The notes under the pieces were generated by a model that was not told where the DNA came from, searched no databases, and saw nothing but the letters and a program-made list of their open reading frames with translations. Made by a program: the position numbers and the translations under genes. 9,832 bases of DNA from Microcaldota archaeon (GTDB taxonomy: Archaea > Micrarchaeota > Micrarchaeia > Micrarchaeales > Micrarchaeaceae), in contig JAJZJI010000037.1 in NCBI GenBank assembly GCA_021828345.1, positions 1 to 9,832 on the forward strand, read 5' to 3'. Numbering within the stretch: position 1 is the stretch's first letter; each line of letters opens with the position of its first letter. Below, in pieces: positions 1 to 6,103 of the stretch.

Positions 1-241
1 ATTTTATCTCGCATCTTGTTTGAGAGTATATCTGCAGGAATTTCTTGTCCTTCTCTATCTCTTTTGCAAACCTGTTCAATGTTGCCATCGAAAGTTTCTT
101 GTTCCCATCCTTATACGAATGTATAGACTTTTCAAGAAGCAAATTGTAGAATTCTTTTGAAAGTGTGAGCTGCAATTCTATCTCTTTCTGACGTTTTGCA
201 TCAGGATAGATTCTGAACTTGTAGGCTCTTGTCAGTTCCAT
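1..241 (-). CDS. tnpB: TnpB-like RNA-guided nuclease of an IS200/IS605 element, N-terminal part (runs off window)
   Basis: The minus strand is open from an ATG at 241 to the window edge, 80 codons. It begins MELTRAYKFRIYPDAKRQKE and continues through LSKEFYNLLLEKSI. This is the characteristic start of TnpB/OrfB proteins: a YKFRIYP strand, then a helix ending in a (V/F)YN segment (about residues 28-35). TnpB is known as an RNA-guided DNA nuclease of IS200/IS605-family transposons that uses a guide RNA made from the right end of the element. The RuvC-like catalytic residues, the zinc finger and the guide-RNA region would lie beyond base 1, so activity cannot be judged. No TnpA is visible upstream, so it may be an orphan or an IS1341-type element. 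A TATA-rich stretch lies immediately upstream (243-266). Family assignment rests on the N-terminus alone. Confidence 0.8.
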   Translation of the reverse strand, partial: MELTRAYKFRIYPDAKRQKEIELQLTLSKEFYNLLLEKSIHSYKDGNKKLSMATLNRFAKEIEKDKKFLQIYSQTRCEIK

Positions 242-291
242 ATATTTTATATCATTATTTATATTTATACACTTTTCTGCGGTTCGCTTTC

Positions 292-316
292 ATCCCACCT
301 CTGAAGAGTGTGGGAT
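292..316. repeat. Imperfect hairpin, candidate subterminal palindrome of the tnpB element's left end
   Basis: ATCCCAC (292-298) pairs with GTGGGAT (310-316). The stem continues inward as CTC (299-301) with GAG (306-308) around a TGAA loop, with one bulged T at 309. Weaker outer pairing is possible between GCGG (279-282) and CCGC (320-323). It is GC-rich in an AT-rich background and lies about 50 bases upstream of the tnpB start, where IS200/IS605 left ends carry an imperfect palindrome. A TTAAC on the minus strand (331-335) just outside would suit an IS605-type target. The hairpin is seen; the role is inferred. Confidence 0.5.
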
Positions 317-380
317 TTCCCGCTCACTTTGTTAAAAATAGTGCTAAATTATTATATAAAATAAGGATACAAACGTACCC

Positions 381-403
381 AAAAAATTAACACCAACTGT
401 TAA
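381..403 (-). terminator. Hairpin plus U-tract terminator of the anchored surface-protein gene
   Basis: Read on the minus strand, TTAACA, a five-base GTTGG loop and TGTTAA form a perfect 6-bp stem (403 to 387), followed directly by six Ts (386-381). The stop codon of the gene at 405 ends just before it. Archaeal termination mainly depends on the T-tract, so the hairpin is an additional feature. It also separates this gene from the TnpB element. Confidence 0.7.
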
Positions 404-404
404 A

Positions 405-1571
405 TCATTTCTTTTGCTTGCCCTGCATCTTCTGCAACGCTAATACTAGTATAACCACTATGATTATAACAGCGATAGCGATGTATAATGTGCCGCTGCC
501 ATTTGACGTATTTGATGAATTAGATGTATTAGCTGATTGGTTTGATTTAACTGTAGTGGTGTTACTTGAACCACTTTTTATTGGATATGTTGTAGTTGTA
601 ATTTTTTGCTGCTTTTTTGTGAGAAATACCCACATTACAGGCTTATAAAATTCATTATTTACCATATATGTGCTATTTGGGTATGACCAGACGTTTGGGA
701 ACTTATATGTGCCGTTTATGTACGCGCTGCCATTGAACACACCACCTAAAAGCGTCCAGCTAGTAGTAGAATTATTTGCACTTATTATGCTGATTATCGC
801 TTTTGGATCGGCACTTGCATTTACAAATGATATTGAAGGGCTTATTACTCCGTTAACCGCAAACGCATACGCCCCAGTTGCGCTATAATTACTTAAATTT
901 GAGGGTAAAAATGTTGATGGAGCACTAAAATCTATAACTGAAAAATTGTATTTATTAAGTAATGAATTGCCAATGAGCGCATACGTTCCTGGCTTTATTA
1001 TTATTCTTATTGCACTTCCCAGCGACAAATTCGCGCCTTTTGATGCATTTATTATTGTAGAATTTTTATAAAGAACGTCAAATATATGCGCATTTGAATT
1101 TTTGGTCTTATTGCTAGTAGTTAAATTATTCTGCACTGTAGTATTTGGCAGAACATTTGATGTTTTTGCGTTATTATTTGAAATAATTGATATAGCTAAT
1201 ATTACATTACTAATCGTAGGATCATCGCCCGTAGCATATAGCGCAGTGATATAATTACCTGCTATTGCAGTATTTGATGCAATAACATTGAGCGCTCCTG
1301 AAAATGTCGGATCCCCGTAAGACTTAGTAAAAGACAGCGTTATGCCATCCTTTGCGAGCATTGCACTGTTATTTGCGGAGATTGTAGTACCCCAGCTATT
1401 CCCGCTTGCAAGTATTACATTATAATTTATTGATGTTGAATTACCAGCGTGCAGCACTATGCTATTTTGTGTTAACATTATATTAGACGTTCCAATTCCA
1501 TTGCCCGCAAAACCATATGGAAGCAGCACAACAACAGATAATACAATAGCTAGATAAAAAATCCCTTTCAT
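405..1571 (-). CDS. Secreted, C-terminally membrane-anchored surface glycoprotein, function unknown
   Basis: The gene encodes 388 residues from the ATG at 1571. An in-frame ATG ten codons upstream (1601) is less likely because it adds MPIIYLKCVY ahead of a normal signal peptide and lies at or above the predicted TATA box. In order: Sec signal peptide MKGIFYLAIVLSVVVLLPYG (1-20; cleavage probably after GFA, residue 22); an Ig-like beta-rich region (about 28-130) with alternating hydrophobic strands; a Ser/Asn-rich middle; a Thr/Ser/Asn low-complexity stalk (324-360); one transmembrane helix (361-379); and a basic tail KMQGKQKK that should stay in the cytoplasm. There are more than 20 N-X-S/T sequons, so heavy N-glycosylation is likely. 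I do not recognise a specific family. The next gene upstream on the same strand is another surface protein, 49 bases away. The gene ends in a clear terminator. Confidence 0.75.
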   Translation of the reverse strand: MKGIFYLAIVLSVVVLLPYGFAGNGIGTSNIMLTQNSIVLHAGNSTSINYNVILASGNSWGTTISANNSAMLAKDGITLSFTKSYGDPTFSGALNVIASNTAIAGNYITALYATGDDPTISNVILAISIISNNNAKTSNVLPNTTVQNNLTTSNKTKNSNAHIFDVLYKNSTIINASKGANLSLGSAIRIIIKPGTYALIGNSLLNKYNFSVIDFSAPSTFLPSNLSNYSATGAYAFAVNGVISPSISFVNASADPKAIISIISANNSTTSWTLLGGVFNGSAYINGTYKFPNVWSYPNSTYMVNNEFYKPVMWVFLTKKQQKITTTTYPIKSGSSNTTTVKSNQSANTSNSSNTSNGSGTLYIAIAVIIIVVILVLALQKMQGKQKK

Positions 1572-1601
1572 ATAAACACATTTTAAATATATGATAGGCA
1601 T

Positions 1602-1610
1602 TAATTTAAA
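1602..1610 (-). promoter_or_regulatory. TATA-like box for the anchored surface-protein gene
   Basis: TTTAAATTA on the minus strand is centred 35 bases upstream of the chosen ATG (1571). Initiation about 26 bases downstream would give a leader of only a few bases. This helps choose 1571 over the ATG at 1601. It lies in the 49-base gap after the propeller gene, so the anchored protein can be transcribed on its own. Confidence 0.4.
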
Positions 1611-1620
1611 CGTTTCTTAA

Positions 1621-2838
1621 TTAGTTTGGCAGTGTCGGTATAAACATTGCAGAGCCTGCCGGAGCCCCGATTAACCCAGTTATTGTCCCAACAATTTTAT
1701 TGTTCTTTGTATTTACTATTGATATAGTATCATTCCCAAAATTTGAAACATAAAGATATGCACCGTCAGGTGATACAGAAACCCCAGTTGGACCATAAAA
1801 TCCAGATATTGTTCCGTTAATTGTTGCAGTTACTGGATTAATTATTGACACTGTATTATTGCCAAGATTTGAAATATATGCCGCATTGCCGCTAGGTAGA
1901 ATCGCCATTCTTCTAGGATTATTAAAACCGGTAATTGTTTTTACCACAGTGTATGTACTTGTATCGATTATAGAGATCTCATCAGATGTGCCACCGTTAA
2001 GCACAAAAAGCTGATCGTTATATGGAGATATAAACACAGATATTGGATTTGGTATTGAAATTGTCTTTGTTATTGAATTAGAGGTTAAATTGAAGATAGA
2101 TATTGTATTATTGCCAATATTTGCGATATATAAAACAGGATTATTTGGTGATGCCGTAATACCATAAGGGTCAGAAAACCCGCTTATTGTCTTAATAGTT
2201 TTATATGAGGTGATATTTAATTCGGATATAGAATTATTATAAGAATTTGTTACATAAAATGCCGTTTGATTTGGGGCTATAAACACATCCGTAGGTCCAT
2301 AAAATCCAGTTATCGAACTTGTTACATTACGGCTCACAGTATTTACAATAAGAACCTGCCCAGAACTATAAGATGGAGATAATATATCAGACCCATAGAT
2401 CATCACATTGCCATTAGTTACGCTGCTTGTAAGATGCCCAATCTGCGCAATTTGATTGATATATGCCTGGGTATTATATCTTATCCATAAGTATCCGGAA
2501 AACTGTGTCCCAAGTGAAGTCCCAGATATTGGACAATGAAATATCAGATATTGCTCATTGCCCGGTAATAATGGTATATTTAAGGTTGGTATTATGGTGG
2601 ATATCGATTGATTAGAACTGCATGAGAGACCCGTAATAGTTATAGGTATTGAACTTTCCTGTCCAATTTTAACTAGCAGCGCATCCGATGCAAATAATTG
2701 CGGATTGGTGCATAAAAATCCCTGATTGCCAACACAAGAGCTAGGTACTACAAGATTAAACGCATTAGTATAATATAAAACTCCTAAAATTGCGGCTATT
2801 ATTATTATTGCCCAGCCGTAACTCATTAAATATTCCAT
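1621..2838 (-). CDS. Class III signal peptide protein with YVTN-type beta-propeller repeats (surface or pilin-like)
   Basis: From the first ATG this is 405 residues. It starts MEYLMSYGWAIIIIAAILGV (one hydrophobic helix, about 8-28), the hydrophobic half of an archaeal class III (pilin-type) signal peptide. A small domain with two Cys pairs (C35/C43 and C73/C101) follows, then from about residue 160 five full repeats of about 42 residues plus an incomplete sixth. The repeat consensus is T-I-x-G-F-x-x-P-x-G-I/V-x-x-S-P-x-x-x-x-x-Y-V/I-x-N-x-G-N-N-T-I-S-I, the YVTN/40-residue beta-propeller family; the partial last blade may close the ring. Such propellers on archaeal envelopes are thought to bind proteins or polysaccharides. 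The frame stays open upstream of the ATG and encodes KKKSFQQSS, which completes the class III signal peptide, so the true start probably lies further upstream at a non-standard codon, for example ATA at 2904 (see findings). Confidence 0.85.
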   Translation of the reverse strand: MEYLMSYGWAIIIIAAILGVLYYTNAFNLVVPSSCVGNQGFLCTNPQLFASDALLVKIGQESSIPITITGLSCSSNQSISTIIPTLNIPLLPGNEQYLIFHCPISGTSLGTQFSGYLWIRYNTQAYINQIAQIGHLTSSVTNGNVMIYGSDILSPSYSSGQVLIVNTVSRNVTSSITGFYGPTDVFIAPNQTAFYVTNSYNNSISELNITSYKTIKTISGFSDPYGITASPNNPVLYIANIGNNTISIFNLTSNSITKTISIPNPISVFISPYNDQLFVLNGGTSDEISIIDTSTYTVVKTITGFNNPRRMAILPSGNAAYISNLGNNTVSIINPVTATINGTISGFYGPTGVSVSPDGAYLYVSNFGNDTISIVNTKNNKIVGTITGLIGAPAGSAMFIPTLPN

Positions 2839-2918
2839 TGAACTTTGCTGAAAACTCTTCTTTTTAGATGAAGCATTCTTAGAAACCTTAGATCTATGTT
2901 TTATGACAGTTTTGTAGG

Positions 2919-2931
2919 AATATTTTTTATT
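2919..2931 (-). promoter_or_regulatory. A/T-rich TATA-like element before the beta-propeller gene
   Basis: AATAAAAAATATT on the minus strand lies 15-27 bases upstream of an in-frame ATA codon (2904-2902) and 81-93 bases upstream of the first ATG (2838). This position suits a leaderless or very short-leader transcript beginning near 2904 better than one beginning at the ATG. The box is simple A/T sequence in an A/T-rich gap, so support is limited. Confidence 0.3.
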
Positions 2932-2949
2932 GGGCGTCTAATTACCTAA

Positions 2950-2967
2950 GCCTACTAAATATTAGGC
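2950..2967. repeat. Short inverted repeat between the small unknown gene and the propeller gene
   Basis: GCCTA (2950-2954) and TAGGC (2963-2967) are reverse complements; allowing one mismatch, the stem extends inward by TA/TA around an AA loop. No T-tract follows on the minus strand, so it is not an obvious terminator. Related CCTAA/TTAGG words occur nearby (2945, 2963). It may be an operator or chance; the role is unknown. Confidence 0.25.
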
Positions 2968-3014
2968 AATTTATGCTCTCATGTAATCTATATATATTCT
3001 TCTCATCGTATAAT

Positions 3015-3287
3015 TCATTTACGCCTAATAGAAACATTATTGTTATATTTAGATAATGACAATTCATCAAGCTGCTCTTGCGGCACCTCCATAGTAGAGT
3101 CTAGAATTTTCTTCTGAGGAACCTTTTCAGTACTATCTTTTGAGACATGTACTAATGGAGCGATATCAACTCCGGCGCGAACTAGCTCTATAAATTGCTC
3201 CAGTGGCATATCAGTATGTGGATTTTTTGGTATTGCCATTATTTTATCAGTACCTAATTGTTTGCCGGCATTTACTTTGTTTGGCAT
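3015..3287 (-). CDS. Small hypothetical protein, 90 residues
   Basis: The ATG at 3287 gives MPNKVNAGKQLG...; a TTG start ten codons upstream (3317) would add LIRIYFCDY and lies in the TATA region, so the ATG is preferred. The protein is soluble, charged and without a signal peptide or transmembrane segment. A probable helix, PLEQFIELVRAGVDIAPLV (about residues 28-46), is followed by a polar tail rich in Glu, Gln, Ser and Lys with two similar pieces (STEKVPQKK and STMEVPQEQ) and a basic end. I do not recognise a family. It diverges from the tandem YbjQ genes across a short A/T-rich gap. The composition is protein-like and the ATG is well placed, so I consider it a real gene. Confidence 0.55.
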   Translation of the reverse strand: MPNKVNAGKQLGTDKIMAIPKNPHTDMPLEQFIELVRAGVDIAPLVHVSKDSTEKVPQKKILDSTMEVPQEQLDELSLSKYNNNVSIRRK

Positions 3288-3315
3288 GTAATCACAGAAA
3301 TATATTCTAATCAAC

Positions 3316-3327
3316 AAGATATATATT
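3316..3327. promoter_or_regulatory. TATA-like element shared by the divergent small gene and the YbjQ pair
   Basis: AAGATATATATT is near-palindromic and lies 35-46 bases upstream of the rightward ATG (3362) and 29-40 bases upstream of the leftward ATG (3287). It could serve either or both directions. For the rightward gene, initiation near 3349 would place the ribosome site at the very start of the transcript. Confidence 0.4.
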
Positions 3328-3350
3328 GCTTTTCTGCGACTATTGCAACA

Positions 3351-3355
3351 GAGGT
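3351..3355 (+). promoter_or_regulatory. Ribosome binding site fixing the start of the first YbjQ gene
   Basis: GAGGT, six bases before ATG 3362, is a good match to the archaeal anti-Shine-Dalgarno sequence. It selects this ATG over an upstream in-frame TTG (3326), which would add twelve residues with no family counterpart. Confidence 0.65.
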
Positions 3356-3361
3356 AGTTAT

Positions 3362-3724
3362 ATGTCAGATAATATTTCCGTTGTTACAAGCAACTATGTT
3401 CCAGGTTATAAAATAAGCGAGATAAAGGGCCTGATATGGGGTCTTACAATAAGAAGCAGGGGTCTTGGGGGCAACATTGTTGCAGGGCTTAGGGCAATTG
3501 GAGGTGGAGAGATAAAAGAGTATGTAACACTTCTAAATAAGGCAAGAGATGATGCATTAGATAGGCTAAAAGCTGAAGCTAGTAAACTTGGTGCAAATGC
3601 AGTAATAGACGTCAGATTTGACAGCTCAGATATTGCGCAGAGCATGACCGAAATTGTTGCATATGGCACTGCGGTTATTATAGAAAAAGAATCTGGGAAG
3701 ATACAGCCTGTGAGCTTAAGATAG
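3362..3724 (+). CDS. YbjQ/UPF0145 family protein, first tandem copy
   Basis: 120 residues, close to the usual length of about 105-120 for YbjQ-like proteins. Family features are the N-terminal strand with SNYVPGYKI (10-18), the helix with RGLGGNIVAGLRAIGGGEI (33-51), EYVTLLNKARDDALDRLKAEA (53-73), the GANAVIDVRFD strand (78-88) and the closing EIVAYGTAVII (97-107). The family (PF01906) was first described as putative heavy-metal binding and forms pentameric rings; its cellular role is not established. No metal-binding Cys cluster is present. The gene starts after a strong ribosome site and is followed 13 bases later by a paralog, so the pair is probably co-transcribed and may form mixed rings. 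The annotation is a confident family call without a known function. Confidence 0.85.
   Translation: MSDNISVVTSNYVPGYKISEIKGLIWGLTIRSRGLGGNIVAGLRAIGGGEIKEYVTLLNKARDDALDRLKAEASKLGANAVIDVRFDSSDIAQSMTEIVAYGTAVIIEKESGKIQPVSLR
3653..3690 (+). repeat. 38-bp near-identical block shared by the two YbjQ genes (copy 1)
   Basis: The block from ATTGTTGCATATGGCACTGC to the run ending AAAAAGA matches 4080-4117 with a single synonymous difference (GCG versus GCA, Ala). The rest of the two genes is clearly more diverged, which suggests a conserved core and perhaps recent gene conversion. Confidence 0.7.
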
Positions 3725-3737
3725 ATTGGTGCATTTA

Positions 3738-4148
3738 ATGGAGATTATAGCTGTATCTAGCAACTATGTGCCTGGATATTCTATAAAAAAAGTCATTATG
3801 GATTTACATTGGGGTATATCTGCAGCATCTAGAGGCGCACTTGGGACATTTATGGCAAACATAAGAGCGTTGTTTGGAGGCGAAATTGATGAATACACAA
3901 TGCTTTTAGGCAAAGCAAGAAATGATGCATTAAATAGATTGATGAGCGAGGCCGTAAAAGTAGGGGCAAATGCAATAGTAGATGTTAGATTTGATACGTC
4001 ACATAGTACTATAACACCTATAACGCGTTTCATACCTTATATTGGCGCATTTATCGGATCCCCTGTTAGCGTTGCTGAGATTGTTGCATATGGCACTGCA
4101 GTTATTATAGAAAAAGACCTTGAATTCAAATCAGCTTCATTGCGCTGA
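3738..4148 (+). CDS. YbjQ/UPF0145 family protein, second tandem copy with a hydrophobic insertion
   Basis: 136 residues from ATG 3738; GGTG (3728-3731) six bases ahead can serve as a ribosome site. In-frame TTG (3726) and GTG (3729) just upstream are alternatives adding up to four residues. It parallels the first copy throughout: SNYVPGYSI, SRGALGTFMANIRALFGGEI, EYTMLLGKARNDALNRLMSEA, GANAIVDVRFD, AEIVAYGTAVII, and both end in SLR. It differs by about 20 extra residues between the DVRFD and EIVAYGT strands (about 88-111), including RFIPYIGAFIG, which is hydrophobic and Pro/Gly-containing. This insertion might form a membrane-touching loop or a pore-facing element in an oligomer; that is inference. 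The gene ends two bases before the convergent phosphorylase gene. Confidence 0.85.
   Translation: MEIIAVSSNYVPGYSIKKVIMDLHWGISAASRGALGTFMANIRALFGGEIDEYTMLLGKARNDALNRLMSEAVKVGANAIVDVRFDTSHSTITPITRFIPYIGAFIGSPVSVAEIVAYGTAVIIEKDLEFKSASLR
4080..4117 (+). repeat. 38-bp near-identical block shared by the two YbjQ genes (copy 2)
   Basis: Partner of 3653-3690; it encodes IVAYGTAVIIEK in both proteins. The spacing between copies is 427 bases, matching the tandem gene duplication. Confidence 0.7.
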
Positions 4149-4150
4149 AA

Positions 4151-4915
4151 TTAAAGATCTTTAAAGCCCAATGCTATTCTGGCAAGTTTTCTATATCCCT
4201 TATGCATATCATCATGAAAATCGCTCCATTTCTTTTCATATAAAACATCAGATATGGAAAATACTGCGGATGCATTAATTTTTCTTTTCTTTGCAACAGC
4301 AAAGAGTGCAGCTGCCTCCATTTCAACGGTAAAAATATGCAATTTTGAATAATGGGAGATTTCACGCTTTGTCTCCCTGAACATAGCATCAGTCGTCCAT
4401 GTTGGGCCTACAAAAAATTTTATATCTAAATCTTTAGATATCCCGCATAATAAATTCGTTAACGTATTTGATGATGATACATACATTTGCGATTTTACAT
4501 AATGATGTGATGTGCCTTCGTCCCTTACTGCCTTATTGCATATCACTATATCCCCAAAGGTCAATTCACTATTTATCGCCCCAGCACAGCCCATTATAAT
4601 AATGCGTTTTGCCCCGTTTGCAATGAGCAAATCTGCAGTAGTGGATGTTAGTGGGGACCCCGGAGGCATTGAGATCAGCATCAATTTATTATCCGTGCTT
4701 ACATAGGACTTTAAGACTATTGCGCCCGCATAATCAATTCCTGATCTTTTTCTCTTCATTTCTATATTTCGTCTTATATATTCTGATAGTTTACTGCTAT
4801 AGGATAATATAACATTCTTTGGCATGTCATTTAGCTCTTCAAAGCGCATTGCCGAAAAGTGCGATATATATCTATGCTTATTTTTAAAATTTGGAAAGTT
4901 TGTTGCCAAAATCAT
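4151..4915 (-). CDS. Nucleoside phosphorylase (PNP/UDP family, uridine-phosphorylase-like)
   Basis: 254 residues from the ATG at 4915; a GTG directly before it (4918) is an alternative start. Enzymes of this family (PF01048) split nucleosides with phosphate into base and (deoxy)ribose-1-phosphate. Matching features are PPGSPLTST (84-92) in a phosphate-loop position, the glycine-rich MGCAGAI strand-turn (108-114), EGTSHHY (133-139), TTDAMFRET (174-182), the VEME nucleoside-binding motif (197-200) and S222-D223 at the place of the catalytic Asp. The EGTS and TTDA-RET motifs resemble the archaeal/bacterial COG2820-like branch. Substrate (uridine, purine or methylthioadenosine) cannot be fixed from sequence. 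The length is normal. It is divergent from pyruvate kinase and would supply ribose phosphate for salvage or catabolism. Confidence 0.85.
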   Translation of the reverse strand: MILATNFPNFKNKHRYISHFSAMRFEELNDMPKNVILSYSSKLSEYIRRNIEMKRKRSGIDYAGAIVLKSYVSTDNKLMLISMPPGSPLTSTTADLLIANGAKRIIIMGCAGAINSELTFGDIVICNKAVRDEGTSHHYVKSQMYVSSSNTLTNLLCGISKDLDIKFFVGPTWTTDAMFRETKREISHYSKLHIFTVEMEAAALFAVAKKRKINASAVFSISDVLYEKKWSDFHDDMHKGYRKLARIALGFKDL

Positions 4916-4945
4916 CACTGATAAATAATCATTATAACCGCATTC

Positions 4946-4957
4946 AAATATATATTT
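4946..4957 (-). promoter_or_regulatory. TATA-like box for the nucleoside phosphorylase gene
   Basis: AAATATATATTT, palindromic, lies 31-42 bases upstream of ATG 4915, which predicts initiation near 4925 and a leader of about ten bases. It sits in the 132-base gap before the divergent pyruvate kinase gene. Confidence 0.45.
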
Positions 4958-5001
4958 ATTTTTATCTTACACACCATAAGAATAAGTAGTTACAAACATT
5001 T

Positions 5002-5025
5002 CTTATATTTAATTGTATAATATTT
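5002..5025 (+). promoter_or_regulatory. Two candidate TATA-like boxes for the pyruvate kinase gene
   Basis: CTTATATTTA (5002-5011) would give a leader of about 15 bases; TGTATAATATTT (5014-5025) would give a nearly leaderless transcript. GTGAT (5040-5044) resembles a ribosome site but is only three bases from the ATG, so leaderless translation is at least as likely. Confidence 0.35.
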
Positions 5026-5047
5026 TGATATTGTAAATTGTGATAAA

Positions 5048-6064
5048 ATGACAAAAAATAATAACATAGCGAAGATTATGATAACATATGGGCCTATATT
5101 AGATTCATCCGAAAATCTTGAGGAGATTATAAGGCATTCTGATATAATAAGGATCAATATGTCGCATGGAAGCTTAGAACAATGGAGCAAATATACAAAA
5201 AAAATTAGAGATATTTCAAATAGAATAGGAAAAAAAATAGAGTTATGCGCCGATCTTCCAGGGCCTAAAATACGCGTTAATAACATTGATGGGCAAATAG
5301 AGATTAAGAAAGGGCAGAAAATCAAATTTGGATACAATAAAAATATTAAAGATGTTTTAAACTTAAATTTTGACATAAGCAAATTTGTAAAAAATGGGGC
5401 CTATATTTATACGGGTGATGAGGGATTAAAATTTACAGTTGATATCGTCAGTGATGGCATTATAGAATGCACTGCGATGGTTAATGGGAATATAGTAAAT
5501 GGCAGGGGCGTGGACATAGAGGATATGCCAGACAATTTTGCACCGCCGACAGATGCGGATATAGAAGATATAAAATTTGCAGTAGATAATAATTTTGAGT
5601 ATATTGCAATCTCATTTGTTGCCTCTGTAGATAATATTGCCAAAGTAAGAACACTTGCAAAAAACGTAAAGATTATATCTAAGATAGAGAGAAGATGTGC
5701 AATAGAGAGAATTGATAGTATTGCAAGCGCATCTGATTGGATAATGGTGGCTAGGGGGGATCTTGGGTTTACAATACCAATAGAGGAGGTACCTATAGCA
5801 CAAAAAATCATAATAAATGCATGTAAGAAGACAAAAACTCCGGTTATTGTTGCGACACAAATGTTAACAAGCATGATAAGTACGCCAATGCCAACGCGGG
5901 CTGAGGTCAGTGATATAGCAAATGCAATTATAGATGGGGCAAATTGCCTTATGGTAAGTAATGAAACCGCAGTAGGGGCGTATCCTTTAGAAGTGGTAAT
6001 GACCTTAGAGAGAGGCATTAAAAAAGCTGAGGAGTATATAAGGGTAATAAACGCAAACGCATAG
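5048..6064 (+). CDS. pyk: Pyruvate kinase, short form without the C-terminal domain
   Basis: Converts phosphoenolpyruvate and ADP to pyruvate and ATP, the last step of glycolysis. 338 residues, against about 440-480 for usual enzymes. Catalytic motifs are complete: R35-I-N37-M-S39-H (substrate and metal binding), DLPGPKIR (69-76), SKIE with catalytic K212 and metal ligand E214, MVARGDLG with D238, PVIVATQMLTSM (265-276, T270) and PTRAEVSDIANAIIDG (282-297), SNETAVGAYP (304-313). Domain B occupies about 77-160. The protein stops soon after the barrel, so domain C, which usually carries allosteric sites and part of the tetramer interface, is missing, and the 39-base gap downstream cannot encode it. 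K74 occupies the Glu/Lys switch position linked in the literature to K+ independence. Probably active and not allosterically controlled in the usual way (inference). Confidence 0.93.
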   Translation: MTKNNNIAKIMITYGPILDSSENLEEIIRHSDIIRINMSHGSLEQWSKYTKKIRDISNRIGKKIELCADLPGPKIRVNNIDGQIEIKKGQKIKFGYNKNIKDVLNLNFDISKFVKNGAYIYTGDEGLKFTVDIVSDGIIECTAMVNGNIVNGRGVDIEDMPDNFAPPTDADIEDIKFAVDNNFEYIAISFVASVDNIAKVRTLAKNVKIISKIERRCAIERIDSIASASDWIMVARGDLGFTIPIEEVPIAQKIIINACKKTKTPVIVATQMLTSMISTPMPTRAEVSDIANAIIDGANCLMVSNETAVGAYPLEVVMTLERGIKKAEEYIRVINANA

Positions 6065-6065
6065 G

Positions 6066-6073
6066 TTTTATAC
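6066..6073 (+). promoter_or_regulatory. TATA-like box for the HxlR regulator gene
   Basis: TTTTATAC begins two bases after the pyruvate kinase stop and lies 31-38 bases upstream of the TTG start at 6104. It predicts initiation near 6097 and a short leader, so the regulator has its own promoter and need not be read through from the kinase gene. Confidence 0.45.
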
Positions 6074-6103
6074 TTTCAGTTTGATTTAACATAGGGTTAT
6101 AAA

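Noticed and set aside
242..404. Guide RNA (omega RNA) gene upstream of tnpB
   Set aside because: Guide RNAs of TnpB come from the 3' side and right end of the element, which lies outside this window; the hairpin here is better explained as a left-end palindrome.
418..888. Plus-strand open frames inside the surface glycoprotein gene
   Set aside because: They are antisense to a gene with a signal peptide, a sequon-rich body and a membrane anchor, and carry no family signal.
4990..5382. Minus-strand hydrophobic open frame overlapping the pyruvate kinase start
   Set aside because: Its apparent membrane character comes from the reverse complement of A-rich codons; it overlaps the RINMSHG and DLPGPKIR region of a real enzyme.
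5407..6018. Long minus-strand open frame opposite pyruvate kinase (203 codons)
   Set aside because: The plus strand has every pyruvate kinase motif; the antisense frame has no recognisable family and is a by-product of codon use.
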